Notes under the pieces: generated by a model | The model's database searches: none | What the model was told of the DNA's origin: nothing | Seen by the model: only the letters and a program-made list of their open reading frames with translations | Made by a program: the position numbers and the translations under genes | Shown here: positions 1-14,076 of the stretch, one piece after another | Numbering within the stretch: position 1 is the stretch's first letter | How the letters are laid out: the number at the start of each line of letters is the position of its first letter | From: Rhynochetos jubatus | Taxonomy: Eukaryota; Chordata; Aves; Eurypygiformes; Rhynochetidae | NCBI GenBank assembly: GCA_027574665.1 | Contig: CM050657.1 | Span: 24,840,700-24,904,699, forward strand | Length of the DNA stretch: 64,000 nucleotides | Direction of reading: 5' to 3'

Positions 1-1905
1 TCAGAATATCTAGTTCTCCGTATTTTCTATAGGATACTATATTGTAATACAGTCTGGTCATATTTCAAGTCCAGAAAGTACGTGGCTTATTTCATCCTTA
101 AATGCCTCTCCAAGAAATCATGCTATTGAGTAATGAACATGCGCACGTCGCACATTGCTGCAGTGTTGACTTTCTCTCATTCCTTTGCTTGGCCCTGCGT
201 TATTCCCTCCCCGTTGCTATTAATTATTTTCTTTCTATCCTGACAGTGAAGCAAGTCTTTTCATTGTACCTGAAAAAGTGCTTCTCCTCTCCTGGTTCCC
301 ACTGGCTGTAATGTGTCTTAATATTCCTCTTGTAAGCTTAGATGTTCCCTTTAGTGATGTAAAATATTAGCCAAATGTGCATGTAGGATGAATCCCAGGT
401 CTAAAATGATCACTTCAAGTATCGTATTTATCATAAGCTAAAACCAATTTTGAACAGAAACAGATGGGAGATGGAACTGGGTCCAAGGGACTGGATTGAT
501 CAACTGAGCTATCTAACTTGATTATAAAGCTGAATAAACTCAGGATTCAAACATCAAATCTAAGGTTATAAATAAACTTCCATTGTGGAAGAGGGGCAGA
601 GTCTGGAAACTTGAGCAGGCTTTAGTTCTTGAAACTAGAACTGTACGTTATCAGTTATTCTTAGCAGGCACTTACCCTGTGATGCTAGCCCTAAGACTGT
701 AATGTTAAAAATTCTTTTACATGTCATATTTTAGGAATATTCTTGTCTGTCAACTGTTTAATTAACACACTTCCAGATATCAGGATATGTCTGTTTCCTT
801 TCAAATTCAGTACATTAACAAATGTAGTGTTAAATAACATCTGACATAAGAGATTTTAGATGAAATATTGCGGTTTTGTGTGGTTCTGAAGTCTACCACA
901 GATGAGTAGGATGTGTATTTTGTATTTGCTTACAGGCCTTAACTGTGAAAAAGAGCAAGGATGATGTCAATTCATTTTAGTAATAGAAGCTTCTGAAGAG
1001 ACATAATTTGCTGCAGATATTTAGTTAACTTACAAATTATTTTGAGTCACATTTCCTACCAAAATAGATGAATATAGCTTTTTTGCATCAAGAGATCCAT
1101 CAGTGGGAAGCTGCAAGACGATCTGGCTTATGGTTCTTGTATGTACAAGGCTTCTGAAAATGTATGCTTTTTAAGGGGAACCATGTTATAGGAATCGCAG
1201 GCATCCCTATTCTGAGAATGTAAGGGGAAAAGTACTTCCAGTAGAATAAGAACTAGATTTGACTTCTTCCTATCCTTTAACTATATCAGAGTTTTTCCAA
1301 CATCAGCATATAGTTCTTGATTCCCTTCACTTCCAAGTTCTGCAGAGCTGCTGGTAAGTCACAGAAGCTGCTCTGACAGTCAGCGTGCTTGTTACAGATT
1401 AAGTCTGAGCGATGTTTATCCATCTGTACTGTATGCTGACATAGGTTACCCCTTTTTTAAAAAGGAAATGGAGTAAGGCTGCCTATTTGCCATTTGTGTT
1501 GACTGTTTAGGTCAAATACATCCTTCTGGGGATTAAATGAACATTTGTACCTGGCAGAGCTTTAGAGAACTGGGTAGGGCATGCAGTCAGAATGGAGAAT
1601 GTGAGGTACTGCTTTGATAAGAGCAGAAAGCAGACCCACAAGTTATTGAGAATAAGAAGATGCTTTACTGAAGGGGCTGGGCAAGGTTTGATTGCAATGC
1701 AGAAAGACGGTGGAAAAACTCCTATAGAAAGCAAGAAAAGATTTACCCTGCTGTGACTTTGAGAGAGAGTTTTGTGTACAGGTCCTTTAACTTTCTTTTG
1801 CTTTTAACATTTAAGTCAGAATAGAGCCTGGTGTGATGGAGACTGTCCAAGGCCAAGTCTTGCTTTATTCCTCCTATTCTGCTATTCAGCTCTGTTTCAA
1901 AGGTT
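1..1905 (+). other. Intronic sequence, no gene seen
   Basis: AT-rich unique sequence with stop codons in all frames and only short chance open frames. No exon, RNA gene or recognisable repeat was found. It is inferred to be CLSTN2 intron because no other gene boundary is visible. Confidence 0.6.
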
Positions 1906-2722
1906 TCATACAATCACAGACTGGTTGAGTTTGAAAGGGACCCCTAAAAGTCATGTAGTCCAAACTCCTGCTCAGAGCAGAGCCAGCTCAAGCAGGTTGC
2001 CAGGGCTGCATCCAGTTTAGTTTTGAGTATCTATGAGAATGGAGCTCCACAACCTTTTTGGGCAGCCTGTTTCACAGTCTGACCACCTCACAGTGAAAAA
2101 GGGTGGGTTGTTTTGGGGGTTTTTCGTGCTTAAATGCAGTTTCCTGTATTTCAATTTGTGCCTGTTTTCTCTTGTCCTTCCACTGGATACCCCTGAGAAA
2201 AGCCTGTCTCTGTCTTCTCCCATGAGCTTTCTCTTCCCCAGGCTGAAAAAATCCCGTTTCTCTCAACCTGTCCTTGTATGTCAGGTGCTCAGGTGCCTTG
2301 GGTTATTCCTTCCCAAGGGCAAGACTTTGCTGAACTTCATGAGATTCTTGGTAGCCCATTTCTCCACTCTGTCAAGGTGCCTCTGAAATGCAGCACAACC
2401 TTCTGGTCTGTCAGCCCCTCCTCACAGTTTTGTATCGCCACCAAACTTCCTGAGGGTGCACTCTGTCCTATCATCCATGTTATTAAAGATGCTGATCATC
2501 ACTGGACCAGCATTGACCTCTTGGGTACTCCACCAGTGACTGGTATCTAGAGGGGTTTTATGCTGCTTTTAATTATTTTTTTTTTTATGCCAGTTTTTAA
2601 TAGACCTCAGTGTTTGTCTAGCCTGTACTTCATTGGATTGTCAACAAGGATGTTATGGGAGAGTGTTGCAAATCTTTCTGAAATCAGTATGAACAAAAAT
2701 GCCTGCTGCCCCCCCTTGTCTG
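1906..2722 (-). mobile_element. CR1 LINE fragment (older copy, 3' end)
   Basis: Read on the minus strand, this is the 3' part of a CR1 non-LTR retrotransposon. The 3' terminus lies at the left edge, where TCATACAATCACAGACTGG resembles the inverted terminal CR1 repeats. Recognisable blocks going right are the AAAGGGACC...CATGTAGTCCAAACTCC segment, a GGCAGCCTGTTTCACAGTCTGACC segment, a CACTGGACCAGCATTGACC segment near 2500, and a GGATGTTATGGGAGAGTGTTGCAAA segment near 2650. The last two correspond to the end of the CR1 reverse-transcriptase frame. Many substitutions and small gaps indicate an old insertion. It is truncated at its 5' end, as is usual for CR1, and no intact frame remains. The right boundary is approximate. 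Family assignment is from recalled consensus. Confidence 0.85.
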
Positions 2723-5700
2723 TAGTTAGGAAGTAGGCTGGATGATAAAGGTTACATTGCAGGGAAATCGCAAGTGCCTTCTGTGCCCTAGGAAAGAACT
2801 GTCTCAGATCTTGAGTATGGAATTGGAATTCATCAATTGTTCCTTTCTCCCATGAATGAATTTCATCTGGCTAATGAATGGTGCACTTTTGTTTACTGAA
2901 ATTGATTAATTTTCCTCTTGTGATGTTGATATTTAAAACCAAGGACTGACAATTAAATGTCTGGCTTAAGCCAGCCTTAAATGCTTCTACAGTGTAACTG
3001 CTGTATGTAAAATGTGTGCAAACATGAGGCCTTTTTAAGGTAAATTTGACACTAAATAAAGATGAAAGGCCAGGTGCAAGTGACATGGCTGCTTTCAGTA
3101 CTGTAAAAGCATGCTGATGTACCATGCCCGTGTCTATGCTTAGGCTGTTCCTTTTTCCCATCTGTATTTTTTCTTCAGGTGCATGTGAGTACAGTGTGAT
3201 AGTCACAGTATTTTTGTTTCATTTAACCCTGAGCACTTACATAGTAGAGGATCAGTACGAACAAGTTTTCTGCTCCGTAGGTACAATATATCCTAGCCTT
3301 GCATTTTGTGTCTTGCTGGGGTTACCATTAATGTGTTTTCTGGTGTGCAAACTGCACGTTTGTCTCTTGGCAAAGGAAGCTGAAGACAAAGACTGTGTTT
3401 TAACGACTGAACGTACACACCATCAGTCGCTTTCCCGCTGTTGCTGCGGTGCCACTGGCGGTGTTGGCGGCAGCAGTCACGAAAGCAGCAGGAGCCATGG
3501 CAGCAGCCAGGTGTGTGATTAACGCAGTGCTGCATCGTTACACAAGAGCAAGTGATAAATTTATAGACTTACGAAATCTTACCAGTTTGCCGACTGGCTC
3601 CAAAGTAGGCTAAGTATCGAATTGTCTTGCTTTCCCCTAAAAGATGCCACTGAAATTTGTAAGCGTAACCAAAGGGGAAGACCCACAATGTAGAGTTCTG
3701 AAGACACTACATATCAGTTTGTGTCATGGAGCTGGAAGGCTGTCTCTAACCGTGCAGCATGTGTGACAAACCCTTTTAATAAACAACCACTTTAGTTATA
3801 TGACCATGGAGTCCTTTCATAATTTTCATGGTAATTTGCTACAGAATGTAGAGTTTTGTTTTCCGCTGAACCAGAAAGATTTTGTACCCTTCAGACATGA
3901 CAGAAAAATGAAAATAATGCCACATACGTGATTTTACAATGCTAGGGAGAACAGGTTTCATAATGTTATAAAAACTGAAAAGAACTTTTATCAGGCATTT
4001 TGAAAATATCTCTCTTAATCATGCTGAACTGCACCAAACCTAACAGTGTTCTTCACTGAAAGTTTGGCTTCTGATGTTTTACTCTTAGTCTCATGGAGCA
4101 GTCAGTGTGGTGTTACGAATTGTCTACCTTAAACTGTGATGAGACCAGAACCCACATACTCAGTTTATATTTAGCTTTTAGGTGTACAAACATAGAATTA
4201 ATGTGTTCAGCACTCTTTGCATTGTGTAGAATACAGTCGAGGTTATGGATGGCTATTTTAATGTTGCTCAATGCGTTATTAAAAGAAAAATTTTAAGCAA
4301 GATTTTGGTTCATATTTATATTGTTTAATGACAAGTCAGATACTTGTCTGAAGTTTACTTACAGGTTTAGTTTGGATATATGTGCTCACAGGCCAAGATG
4401 TTGTGCTTATGTTTCTCAACATTTATTTTCAATGCATTCTTTTAAGCTAAAAAGTAAAGCACTTCAATTCCTGTATGGTTAAGGGGTAGTGAGGCAGTAG
4501 AAAATGCCTGTCAGAATGAGCGTGGTTTCCTTCATTTGTAGAACATCAGTAGGTATTAAGAGCCATGGTACGCTTACCGTTAAAAGTAAAATGTACTAGT
4601 CAGTTCTATCGGAGTATTATTCAATTTCTGGTTTAGCATTTTACCTAAACATATTTTTATTGATAAATGTACTTGTAACTTACTTGTTGGTAGATACCTG
4701 CAGTTGTCTTTGGTCGGTGTTCCTGAGGGGAAGGGGGTTTGAAATCAGTCTGTCTCTCTGCCTGTCAACCTAACAGCAGTGGCCTTGGCCCCTTGCAGAC
4801 AAGGTTAGTAGGAAAAGGTATGGGTAGGCAAGTGATGGAAAGGGTGTGGGTTGGTTTTGTTTGGCTGGGTTTGGTATGAGGCAAGGAAAAGTAATATGCC
4901 CTTAGGCTGTGAGAGGAAAGATGGCATTTTGTCAGGCTGGGCAAGAAATTTGCATTAAGGGACAAAAGGGGATGTGTTACTGAGGCTGATAAAAGAGTAG
5001 ATAAGAACCACTCTGCTTTGTGATCTCTGATGAAACAGGACAAGGGTAGAAGGATAACAGGGTAGAAAGCCTGTGAGATTCTCCTGATAATATGTGAGAT
5101 AGAAGGGAAAATGGTGTTAGGTATTGTGAGAGTGTCAAAGGTGATTAATAGAATTGGGGCAGTTGGCACAGAATTAAACTGGTGTGAAAAATTAGAATGG
5201 CACAATACACTTTTTGAAATAGAGCAGTACATATCCATTTGTTGAACTGAGATTTGCTGTTGATTACCTCTATCACACACATTAGACAACAAATAATGTT
5301 AGGTTGTAAAGATTTAAGATTAAAAAGCCAATGCAAGCCCAAATAATTCTAATATGACTTCCATTAGGAAGGCACATTGGGGAAAAAACATTATAAAGTG
5401 CATAATGTCTCTGCTTCAGAATACTGTTGAAGTTTTTCATCAGTAAAATGGATGACTTAACATTTAAAAGCAAAACTATGTTAAGCTTTTAGGTTACATT
5501 TGCCTTTAGGGGCCTTGTTACTTATTTAATCCCAAAATTACCTGATTGACACAAACTTGGCACCCTATCATTCTGTAGTTTAAAATTACAGATGCTGGAA
5601 ATGGGGCTATTTACACAGAGCAAGTGAATTGCCCATAATTTCGCAGTTTTCTGCTTGGATATTACTAGTTTTGCCACAGATTGTGTCTCATATCTGGGCC

Positions 5701-8700
5701 TTGGCAGGTAGAAGTGCAAGGCTGGAATAACCCTGGTTGCTAGGGGCTGCTGTTATAAAAGTGGATGAAAGGTCTTTTGATGCCATCATCACAACCCAAT
5801 TAAGCTTTTTAATACTTATAAGAAATCATCTTTCGTTTTTTTGCAAATCAAATCTTTGGCCCTGGGACAAGCCCTACATTTGATTGCAGAATCACTGTTA
5901 TTAAGTGTTGCTTTTACCTGTGACAGACAGACACACATAAATGTGTATTTTTGTGTTTACTTGCCATAGTTTTCTGTCGAGTGCATTTCTCTTCTAAGTA
6001 CTCTGTGTCTCTGTGAACACAAAAAACCCCAAAGAATAAGACAAGAAAATGGCAATGGTGTTTTGTGTTTGCTTGGAGTTTGCAGAGCTAGAGGGAGGTA
6101 CTAGAGTGCTGCGCAGCTGACACAGGTACCTGACACTAAAATGCGTAGGGCCTCCCAAGCTGAGGATGAGCAACTGCCTGTTGGACTTAATACCAGTCCC
6201 CTTGAGCAAAGCACGTGCCTTGCAGCATTATTCTCCTCCTGCTTACCCACCCCCGATGGTTGTTGTTCCTAATGAAATTGCTCCTGAATTAGAAGTTGTG
6301 AATGTTTTAAATCTGAGGGCGGTTTGAAAACAGGGACAAACAAAGTGCTAAAGCTTTGCCTAGGCTGTTACTATTTCATCCTTTGTAAACTTTCAAATAA
6401 ATACAGAATTAGTGAAACTGAAACAATGTCCTGTACGTGAGCAGCAGAACAAATTCTGACCTAGCAGCACAACTTAATTGAAGGTGCATTAATGAGGATC
6501 CATTCCTAAGTGCTTTTTTAATCTTGTGTTTTAAGAACATTCTATTTTGCGCTTGAAAACAGACTCGCAGACGTGTGACTATGTTAAATTTTTGTTTTCT
6601 TAGCATGCCTCTACTGCTGCCTTATGTACTTGCCATCCTTTTCCATAATACCCAAGTTCTTCACTTTCTATTATGATTCTTTGTGGACCAACCCTGTGAA
6701 AGATTTTAGAAAGCTTAGTTGAGTGGATTTCTGTTTTCTTTGCTCAGTTGTTTTATTCAGTGCTGTTGCAATTAATTTATGGGGATTTTCCTTCATGGTC
6801 TGTGTTTTGTTACACCACATCACGTTTAAAGCTTTCTGAGCAGTTTCAGCTTGGTTTTTTTATTAAAATACAGCCAAGGAAAAGGAGTGAAAAAGAAAAG
6901 CCAAGAAAAAGTTGTTTCAGAATAGCAATATTTTCCTCTACCAATCTAATCTCACGTGGGTGTACCCAGGTCATCTTGAATTATACTAGCTACCTGCCAT
7001 AACTAGTACTTTTACTTCATTGTGGGTTGTACTTCAACGTAGCCTTTCCCACTGTACTGCTCCTTGCTCATCTCCTCACCTCACTCCATGTGCTAATGAA
7101 GGGATGCATGTCTGTATCACGCTCTCCCTTTGTTTTGTGACCACAGCTGTAGGAAAAAATACCTCGTCACCTCTTCATCATGAGATAAAAAACCATTTTC
7201 TGGCTCCTAAAATGATGCAACCCTTCAGCTGAAGTAGGTGGTGTTTCTCTTATGGGAAATAGCACTTAAGCATAACTTCTTCTGAAAAATAAGCCATGTT
7301 CCATTGGCACCAGCAGCAAATCTCGATTGACGCCAAAGTCTGAGCAAAATATGCCTTGCAAATAAAAAATACCCAAAGCCTAAACTTCTCTTTGTAAGCC
7401 TGGGATCTTAAAGTCAATCTAGGATCGTTTGAGATGTGTTGCTAATGATTTTCTGCCCTTAGTTATCTTTAGATGTAATCTCAGTCTTCAGTGAGATTAC
7501 AAACCTAAATTACAGTTCTTTGTGAAACTGAAGCACAGATGAGCGTAAGCTGGACAAAGCCCAGCTAGAATGTATTTTTGCATGGGTGACTTGGTTATGG
7601 ATTAAGAAAACAACCCCAAGCCTTCACATTTTGACATAACCCTTAGCGGTTTATAAAAGCCTTTTAATGTTGTTTTCACAGAGTTATTTTTAACCTGGCT
7701 CAGTTCGCAATCTGTTTCACAACACGTTCCCCTGAGTATTTTTCTGTGAACAACTGAGGAAGAGGCATGTTGTAGCATGGGGTGAGTGGTGTGAATAGGG
7801 GCCGTGGCTGTGAGCTGGTGTCACTTGCCAAGCTCAGTAAGTATGTGTCATCGAAGAAGGGCCTTTCTACCTCACTAGGTCACTTGGGAGATAAATTCTG
7901 GGTCTTGAAAAGTTTATTTGCAGCAAATAAGATGGTGAAATGAGAGGGTTGGCTTCACTGACTTCACTGTGCTATCAAATGTGGTCCCACATACTGGAGT
8001 GACAAATACAGCCACATTAAAGAAATGCCAATGTATTTGCATATTGATTGAAATGCAGGGAAGGAAAGGAAATCTGTACAGGCAAAAAAACCCAAATAAA
8101 GGCAATTCAATCAGTAATCCTGTATGCAGGGGACACATAGAGAGATATATATAATTTCATTGATAATTTTACATTTATGTGTGTTGTTTTTTTTCTTCCC
8201 ACATAGAAGATTGCTAGGTTTTGAGATTGTTTTACAGGTGGTTTATATCTGTTCAAAAGATTTCACTCCTTATCTCTTTCAATTAAGTAAAAGAAAGCCT
8301 GTTTTGGTTCTCTGCTGTAATAAGATCACAGAAAACCTTTAGGGGCAAGGGAAGATTGCTATTAATGCAGATTTTTGCTAACAGATTTAACTATGTATAA
8401 TGAAAGAAGAGAATGCTTATTTCTTCTTGTGAAAAAGGCCTTATCTGTCCCTTGTGTCAATCAAAATATGAACTCCATCTCAGAAAAAATTATTTTCTGG
8501 TATCTAAACAAAAGCAAAATAATACTGTGCCAGTAATCTGCAAAGTGCCTGTGTACTATATGGTTTTGAGTAATAAATATTCCAAGAGGTGTTTGAAATC
8601 CATAAATCATAAACCCTGAAATAATTATTTGAAATTTATTTCTGATTTTTAAAAGGCATTTGCAGGCAAACACTGCTGGGTCAAAACGATCAAATTACTG

Positions 8701-11340
8701 GCATTAAATAATTTTTCCCATTTACTTTACATGTTCAATTTCAGCTGGCAAAACAAAAACCAATTAAAGTATTCATGGTTTATTTCTGCAGATTTTACTT
8801 TAACTGCAGAGAGATGTAAATTATTACACTAGTGTGTATCAGCAGCTAGTGAATTCCCCATTATGTGGGGTTTTATCTTGACACTTCTCTTCCAACAGCC
8901 ATACACTTTTTATTTCCGGACATCGAATACTCTGGTTTTGTTTATTGATTTTCAGAGATCCCAGCAGTATTAAAATAATCTCCATTGCACACACAGTTTT
9001 AATCAGGAAAAAATGCCCTCTTAATGATATATTTCAACATGGAGGGAATATGTCAGATTTTTCATGGTTTAAAAACAAATTATGTTTCAGTATGATTCAT
9101 TATGTAGACCTAGAGGAAAGAAACAGTTTTTCCATTACTAGCAGGCAGATGCTTTCTGTCATTAGGTAGGGACCCAGCCATTCTCCCAGTAAGGTTAATA
9201 GATGCATAAACTCTTTTGTTGGGTTAAAAATATAGGGCTGAATTGTAAGCTCAGCTCCCACTGTCATCAGTGACTAACTTGCTTTTAATGGTAGGTGAAA
9301 AAAAGACAGCAGCCTGGGTCCTATGTGTTTCCATGTCTGGGGGCTTTTGAAATGTTTGTGGACCTACCTGTGTTGTAGTTGTTTGTGATTTTGGCCTAAA
9401 ATCACACAAGTGAACTGAAGAAGTCCTGTGGTTCAGAAGATGGTTTGCATTCCCTTCCACCAGGAACAGACAATAAACTCTCATCTGCAAGTCTTTTGCC
9501 CCTCTTCCAGGCTTGCTTTGTTTCCAAAATCACAACTCAAACCCAGAACAAGTTGGTTTAGACTCTTGAGGGACAGCCTCTAGGGGCCTTTCTCGATTTA
9601 CTCAGGTAAGAGGAGAGAAAATGTGCTTCTACCTTCCCTCTCCAGTTATTCCTCTTCCATTCTCTAGCTCACACAGAAGCCTTCCAACATCAGAGGCTGC
9701 TTACATGTTCTAGTGAAGTGTCTTTTGGTGCTGACTATTCCCCTCGGTTTCTGTTGTCCTCCTGTTTCCCTATATTCTTTTTATAAAATTGTTTATAAAA
9801 GGACAAATACAGATGCTGAGTAGTTGTAATTTGGCCAAAATAATAAATTACTTTTTCTGATGTATGAGTTCCCGGAGATAACATCCTACTTAAATATAGC
9901 TCAATTTTTTAGCAGAACTAAGGAACTAATGAATGATATCAGCTAAACTTCTGCGTGGATGAGATCTTGCTACCACATCAGTTTGATTTGTCTTCAGAGT
10001 TACTTTGGTGTTGCTGTGAACTGCCTCCTAGACCCAAACGCAGCACACAGTGTTGCTTATGGAGCAAATAAGATTCCTGCTCAGGACCTGTTCAAAGGTC
10101 ATGCTGGGATTTTTAACCTGTGCATAAGCACCTCAAGTCACTGAAGTAGAAAAGTTCATGCAGTGTGCTACAGGCTGGTTGGCTTTTGGGGTTTTCCTGG
10201 TCTGTGAAAGTCTGAGTCAGGGAATTCCAACACATTCTTGGAGATAGCAGTGATTTAGTCTGAGTTTCTAAATGGTGAAGAGTGAAACTCAGGCTCTTGT
10301 AGAGTATAACAAAAACTCATGGACATTTTCTGTACTTTCAGACTTTTTCAGTAGTGCAACTGCCATCCTCTTCCCTGGCTGGGTCTCCAAGATCCAGGAT
10401 GACCTGCAATGTTTTGTGTATGTCCGCAGATTCTTTGTGAACTGTGCGGTTTTCTTGCAGTCCCAGTTTACAGAGCTGTCACTCTAGGTCTCTGGTTGGT
10501 GGGTTAGAGAAAAAAAAAATTGTCCTGAATTTAATGGAAAGAGATCTATAAATTTGTTTTTGTGTTTCCTCTTTCATGGGTAGGAGTTGGCTGTAGCAAA
10601 AAAATTCCGGCATTTACATATGGAAACTTGGTTTGAACTTAAGCCAGAGACTTTCTGCAAAGTGAGAAAACGTTGCAAGGAATCCTTTTCAAGTGAACAC
10701 AATTGTACTTTGAATACTGCATGAACACCTAAAAAGTTAGAGGTCCCAAATCATACTTCTACCAATCCTCCTGGGTTTGTGGAGTAAACCTTGTGAAGAG
10801 GACTTTGCATTCAGAGCCCTCTAGTGGCTACATGCAGGAAGACAGCAAGTATTTAAACCGATTTCTTACACTGCCCACAGTGACAGTTCGTTTTCCATTC
10901 AGTGGGTGATTGCGTGATATAAAGTCTTATGTAGTACCTTCTACAAATTCTCTGACAATACTGTAGTGAAAACTTTTTGCAATATGTTAGTACAACAGAG
11001 GATGCACAGAAGGCAATTTGTAACTTTGATTCAACATCATTTAAGTATGATTCCCCATCCGTTCATCTTCCACATGAATATTCCTTTCATTATTTCTTTT
11101 AAAATATATTAAATTTGTTGAATCGGGTTTTCAGAAAGACCAAGATGACTCCATTCTGCCATCTGCAAAATTATTTCCAGGTGCAATCCACCATGACGCA
11201 ATTGTGGTGGAACTGTAGAACAGTTATTAACAAAACAATGTATTGGCAAATACTGACTTTCTGCAACATAATTTGGTTCTAAATATCCATATACATCTGC
11301 TGCTTAACCTTTTGCTGCCTCCTGGAAAACACATACCAAA
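2723..11340 (+). other. Intronic sequence, no gene seen
   Basis: Mostly unique AT-rich sequence. A short GC-rich, CpG-enriched patch with GGC/CAG-like triplets lies at about 3421-3540, at the end of a 132-codon ATG frame (3124-3522) that I do not recognise. From about 4720 to 5110 the + strand is purine-rich, which opens long frames on the minus strand without coding meaning. No splice-bounded exon matching calsyntenin was found. Confidence 0.55.
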
Positions 11341-11900
11341 ATCAGTTTCCGTATACTGAAGGAACAGCCTGTCATGTAAATGAATAAATTAATGGCACCT
11401 AAAGCAGGGCCTGTCAATTACTAAGAACATTAATTATTCCATTAATAATGACTCAGTTTAAATCTTGTTTCAAAGGCATATTGGACAATGCAATTCATTA
11501 ATTTCATTTGAGGTTTCAGCCATGTGTGCTAATTGAATTATATATATTTTGGCATAGCAGAATTTCCATTATGTTTCCGTTCCATCTAGTTCTCATCTGT
11601 CTTTCCCCAAAAACCTGAAATGCAGCCATTAAGGACACTCCTTTGAAGCTGAACAGTGCAGCGTATTAAAATATGTATTATTGTGCAGGCTGAATTGCAC
11701 AGAGATGGAAAAATGAGGGTTTTTTTCATACTGTAATTTTGAAACCGCAGATAGCTTTTCCTCTAATGCACTGCATATTTCATCTCATTTTTTCATTGTG
11801 AGGGACCTAATTAAATGGCAAATTAAAATCCATGGTTATTTTGAAAAACACTTAATTTCCTACTTTCTCTCTTTCCTTTTTCTCTTCATACTTTTTAATT
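11341..11900. promoter_or_regulatory. Candidate conserved non-coding element (AT-rich, homeodomain-type sites)
   Basis: The stretch has repeated TAATTA/ATTAAT-type cores (for example 11429-11448, near 11500, 11530 and 11810) and a perfect AP-1-type TGACTCA at 11449-11455. It contains no homopolymer or transposon signature. Dense homeodomain-like cores in a long intron of a neuronal gene resemble known enhancer-type conserved elements. Without an alignment this is a guess, and AT-rich DNA yields such cores by chance. Confidence 0.2.
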
Positions 11901-13878
11901 TTCATAACTTTCTCTTTGGCAATTTTACTTCCTTTATTAAGTGTTTTCTTTTAAACTGAACCATTAAGTGTGTAATACTTAGTCCACATATAAAAATGTG
12001 TCAATAACATATTACAGGAACTTTGTTCTATGTATTAATCATGTAAAATATCTTTTTCCCCAGGCTAAGGAACTGGACAATTGAGACAAGAGTTTTAGAA
12101 TGCATTTTAAGTTTCACTAAGTGAAAAGCACCCCTAATCTGAAAACAACATTTCATGTTAATATTCTGCTTGACAAAGAATTGTTTACTCATCTCTATTT
12201 CCCATTTGATGTAAATATATCTTAAACAACTAGAAATGTTTAAAAAATTGAACCACTATGCAGCTGTCACTGGAGAACAACAGAGAAGCTCAGTTCAACT
12301 TGAACATATTAACTAGCATGTGTTTCATTACGTCCTTAGATGGAACAAATTGCATTCAAGACCCCCTGGTCAAATCAAGGAGATGACGTACTCTCCAGTG
12401 CAAACTGGTCAGTGGGACATGATCCTGTTCCAGTCTCAGATTTGTTGTAGCCTGAGAGTGAAGGATACCACGTTGCCTCAAGCCCAGCTCTGAAGGCTGG
12501 GCCAAATCTTCCTTGCCGTGTGCTTGTTTTGGGGGTTGTAGATGAAGTCTAGGACCTCATTGTGACAAGTGCAACTTCTGTAAATCCTGAGACACACTCA
12601 GAAGCTCACAGTTCCTATAATTAAGCTACAGTTTCTTCATTTTTTTAATCTTTGGAGATCTTTGATTGCTTCCTGTCCTCACCCATATGTTGTATGGAGA
12701 CCACATAAGTGCTCTTTTGGTGTCTTTGCTACCTGTTGAGTCATTTCTGTGATACTAAATTGGAAGAGGTGACCACGGCATTGATTTCATCCTTGTGGTT
12801 AGCACTGAGCATACGCAGGCATAAATTACGTGTGCTGTGTTAACATAACCGTGCAAGATTTCTGAGGTAGAGATGTGTTTAACATACTTTCTTTTTTTTG
12901 AGGATCACAACCTGTGAAACTGTGGAAAGCTTGTTCCAGGCTTAATCTTGTGTATGCAAGTAGTCCTGGTGCTATGAAAGTATTTCCGTAGCACAGCAAG
13001 TGAGACCGAGATTAAAAAAATAATTACATCTGTTCTGAAATAGCAAATAACTGACAGTTTTAAAATGCAGTTGTGATGGCAGTGATTTGGATAAAATTGA
13101 TTCACTAGTGGCTTCATTTAATTTGAAGTCATTGATGCTGTATTTTTCTTCCTATTCTGCAAAATATTTCTTACGGTCTTTTGTGGGGAATTGGTATGTA
13201 TAAATGGATTCAAAACTGCAAATTGTTCACTAGGAAATCTTAAACAGAACCAGGAAATAAATACTACTGCAAGTGGAATTCTAGTCTGAAAAATTAATCC
13301 AGAGTAACTGGACTGATAAGATGTATTTACTGCTGGTTTATGTATTTAATCAGCAGTGTTTAATCTATATATTTAGAGCAGAGTATCAAATAATTCATTG
13401 ACAAAGATGATTCTGATCTATTTGAAGAAAAGCTCTCAATATATGTCATTCTTCCTTGGGTAATATTGAAGAGGACATTAAACTCACACTAGTTGGAATA
13501 CCACTGATGTCTTATTTTTTTTTCTTGGATGGTCTACACCTACATCTGGTCAAGACTCAGCTGTCTATGTGTATTACACAGAAAAGTAGCTTATTGATGC
13601 TGTTCCTACTTTCAGGACTTATTTGGTGTCTCTCTTGAGATAGAAAGCTAGGCTGACAGAGATACTTCCTGCTATGAAACAATTTTCTAGAGTCATTAAA
13701 ATCCATCCTAATAATGATTTTAAAATCTAAGAGGAAACATTTCTCTGGTCTACAGATCTATAATGCCCAGAGATAGGAAGTTGGCTCAAAGCAGATATAT
13801 TCATGTTCATTCATCCTATGAATTCAGTGGTGGGCTGTTGGACATGAATAGCTTTGGTTCTTTTCATAGCAAGCATTT

Positions 13879-13915
13879 AAAAAAAAAAAAAGGGAGGGGT
13901 GGGGAAGAGGGTGGG
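13879..13915 (+). repeat. A-run followed by a G-quadruplex-type tract
   Basis: Thirteen A residues (13879-13891) are followed by five G-runs of 3 to 4 bases separated by 1 to 4 nt (13892-13915). This satisfies the usual G3+N1-7 quadruplex pattern on the transcribed-sense strand. Confidence 0.85.
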
Positions 13916-14076
13916 ACAGCACAAAAAATACTCTTTAAAGGGAAGTTTCATATAAATTATGATGATTGGCAACTTCTAATCACCAAATTGAATTTTGGCT
14001 ACGAATGTTATGCATGCTTTTGGGTTTTTTATTTTATTTTATTTTTCCTTCTAGATTTACATTTCCTTTCCTGAGT

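Noticed and set aside
4765-5292. 175-codon open frame on the minus strand
   Set aside because: It begins at TTG, not ATG. The + strand is purine-rich here, which depletes stops on the minus strand and yields Ser/Leu/Pro/Thr-rich low-information sequence. No family recognised and no splice structure.
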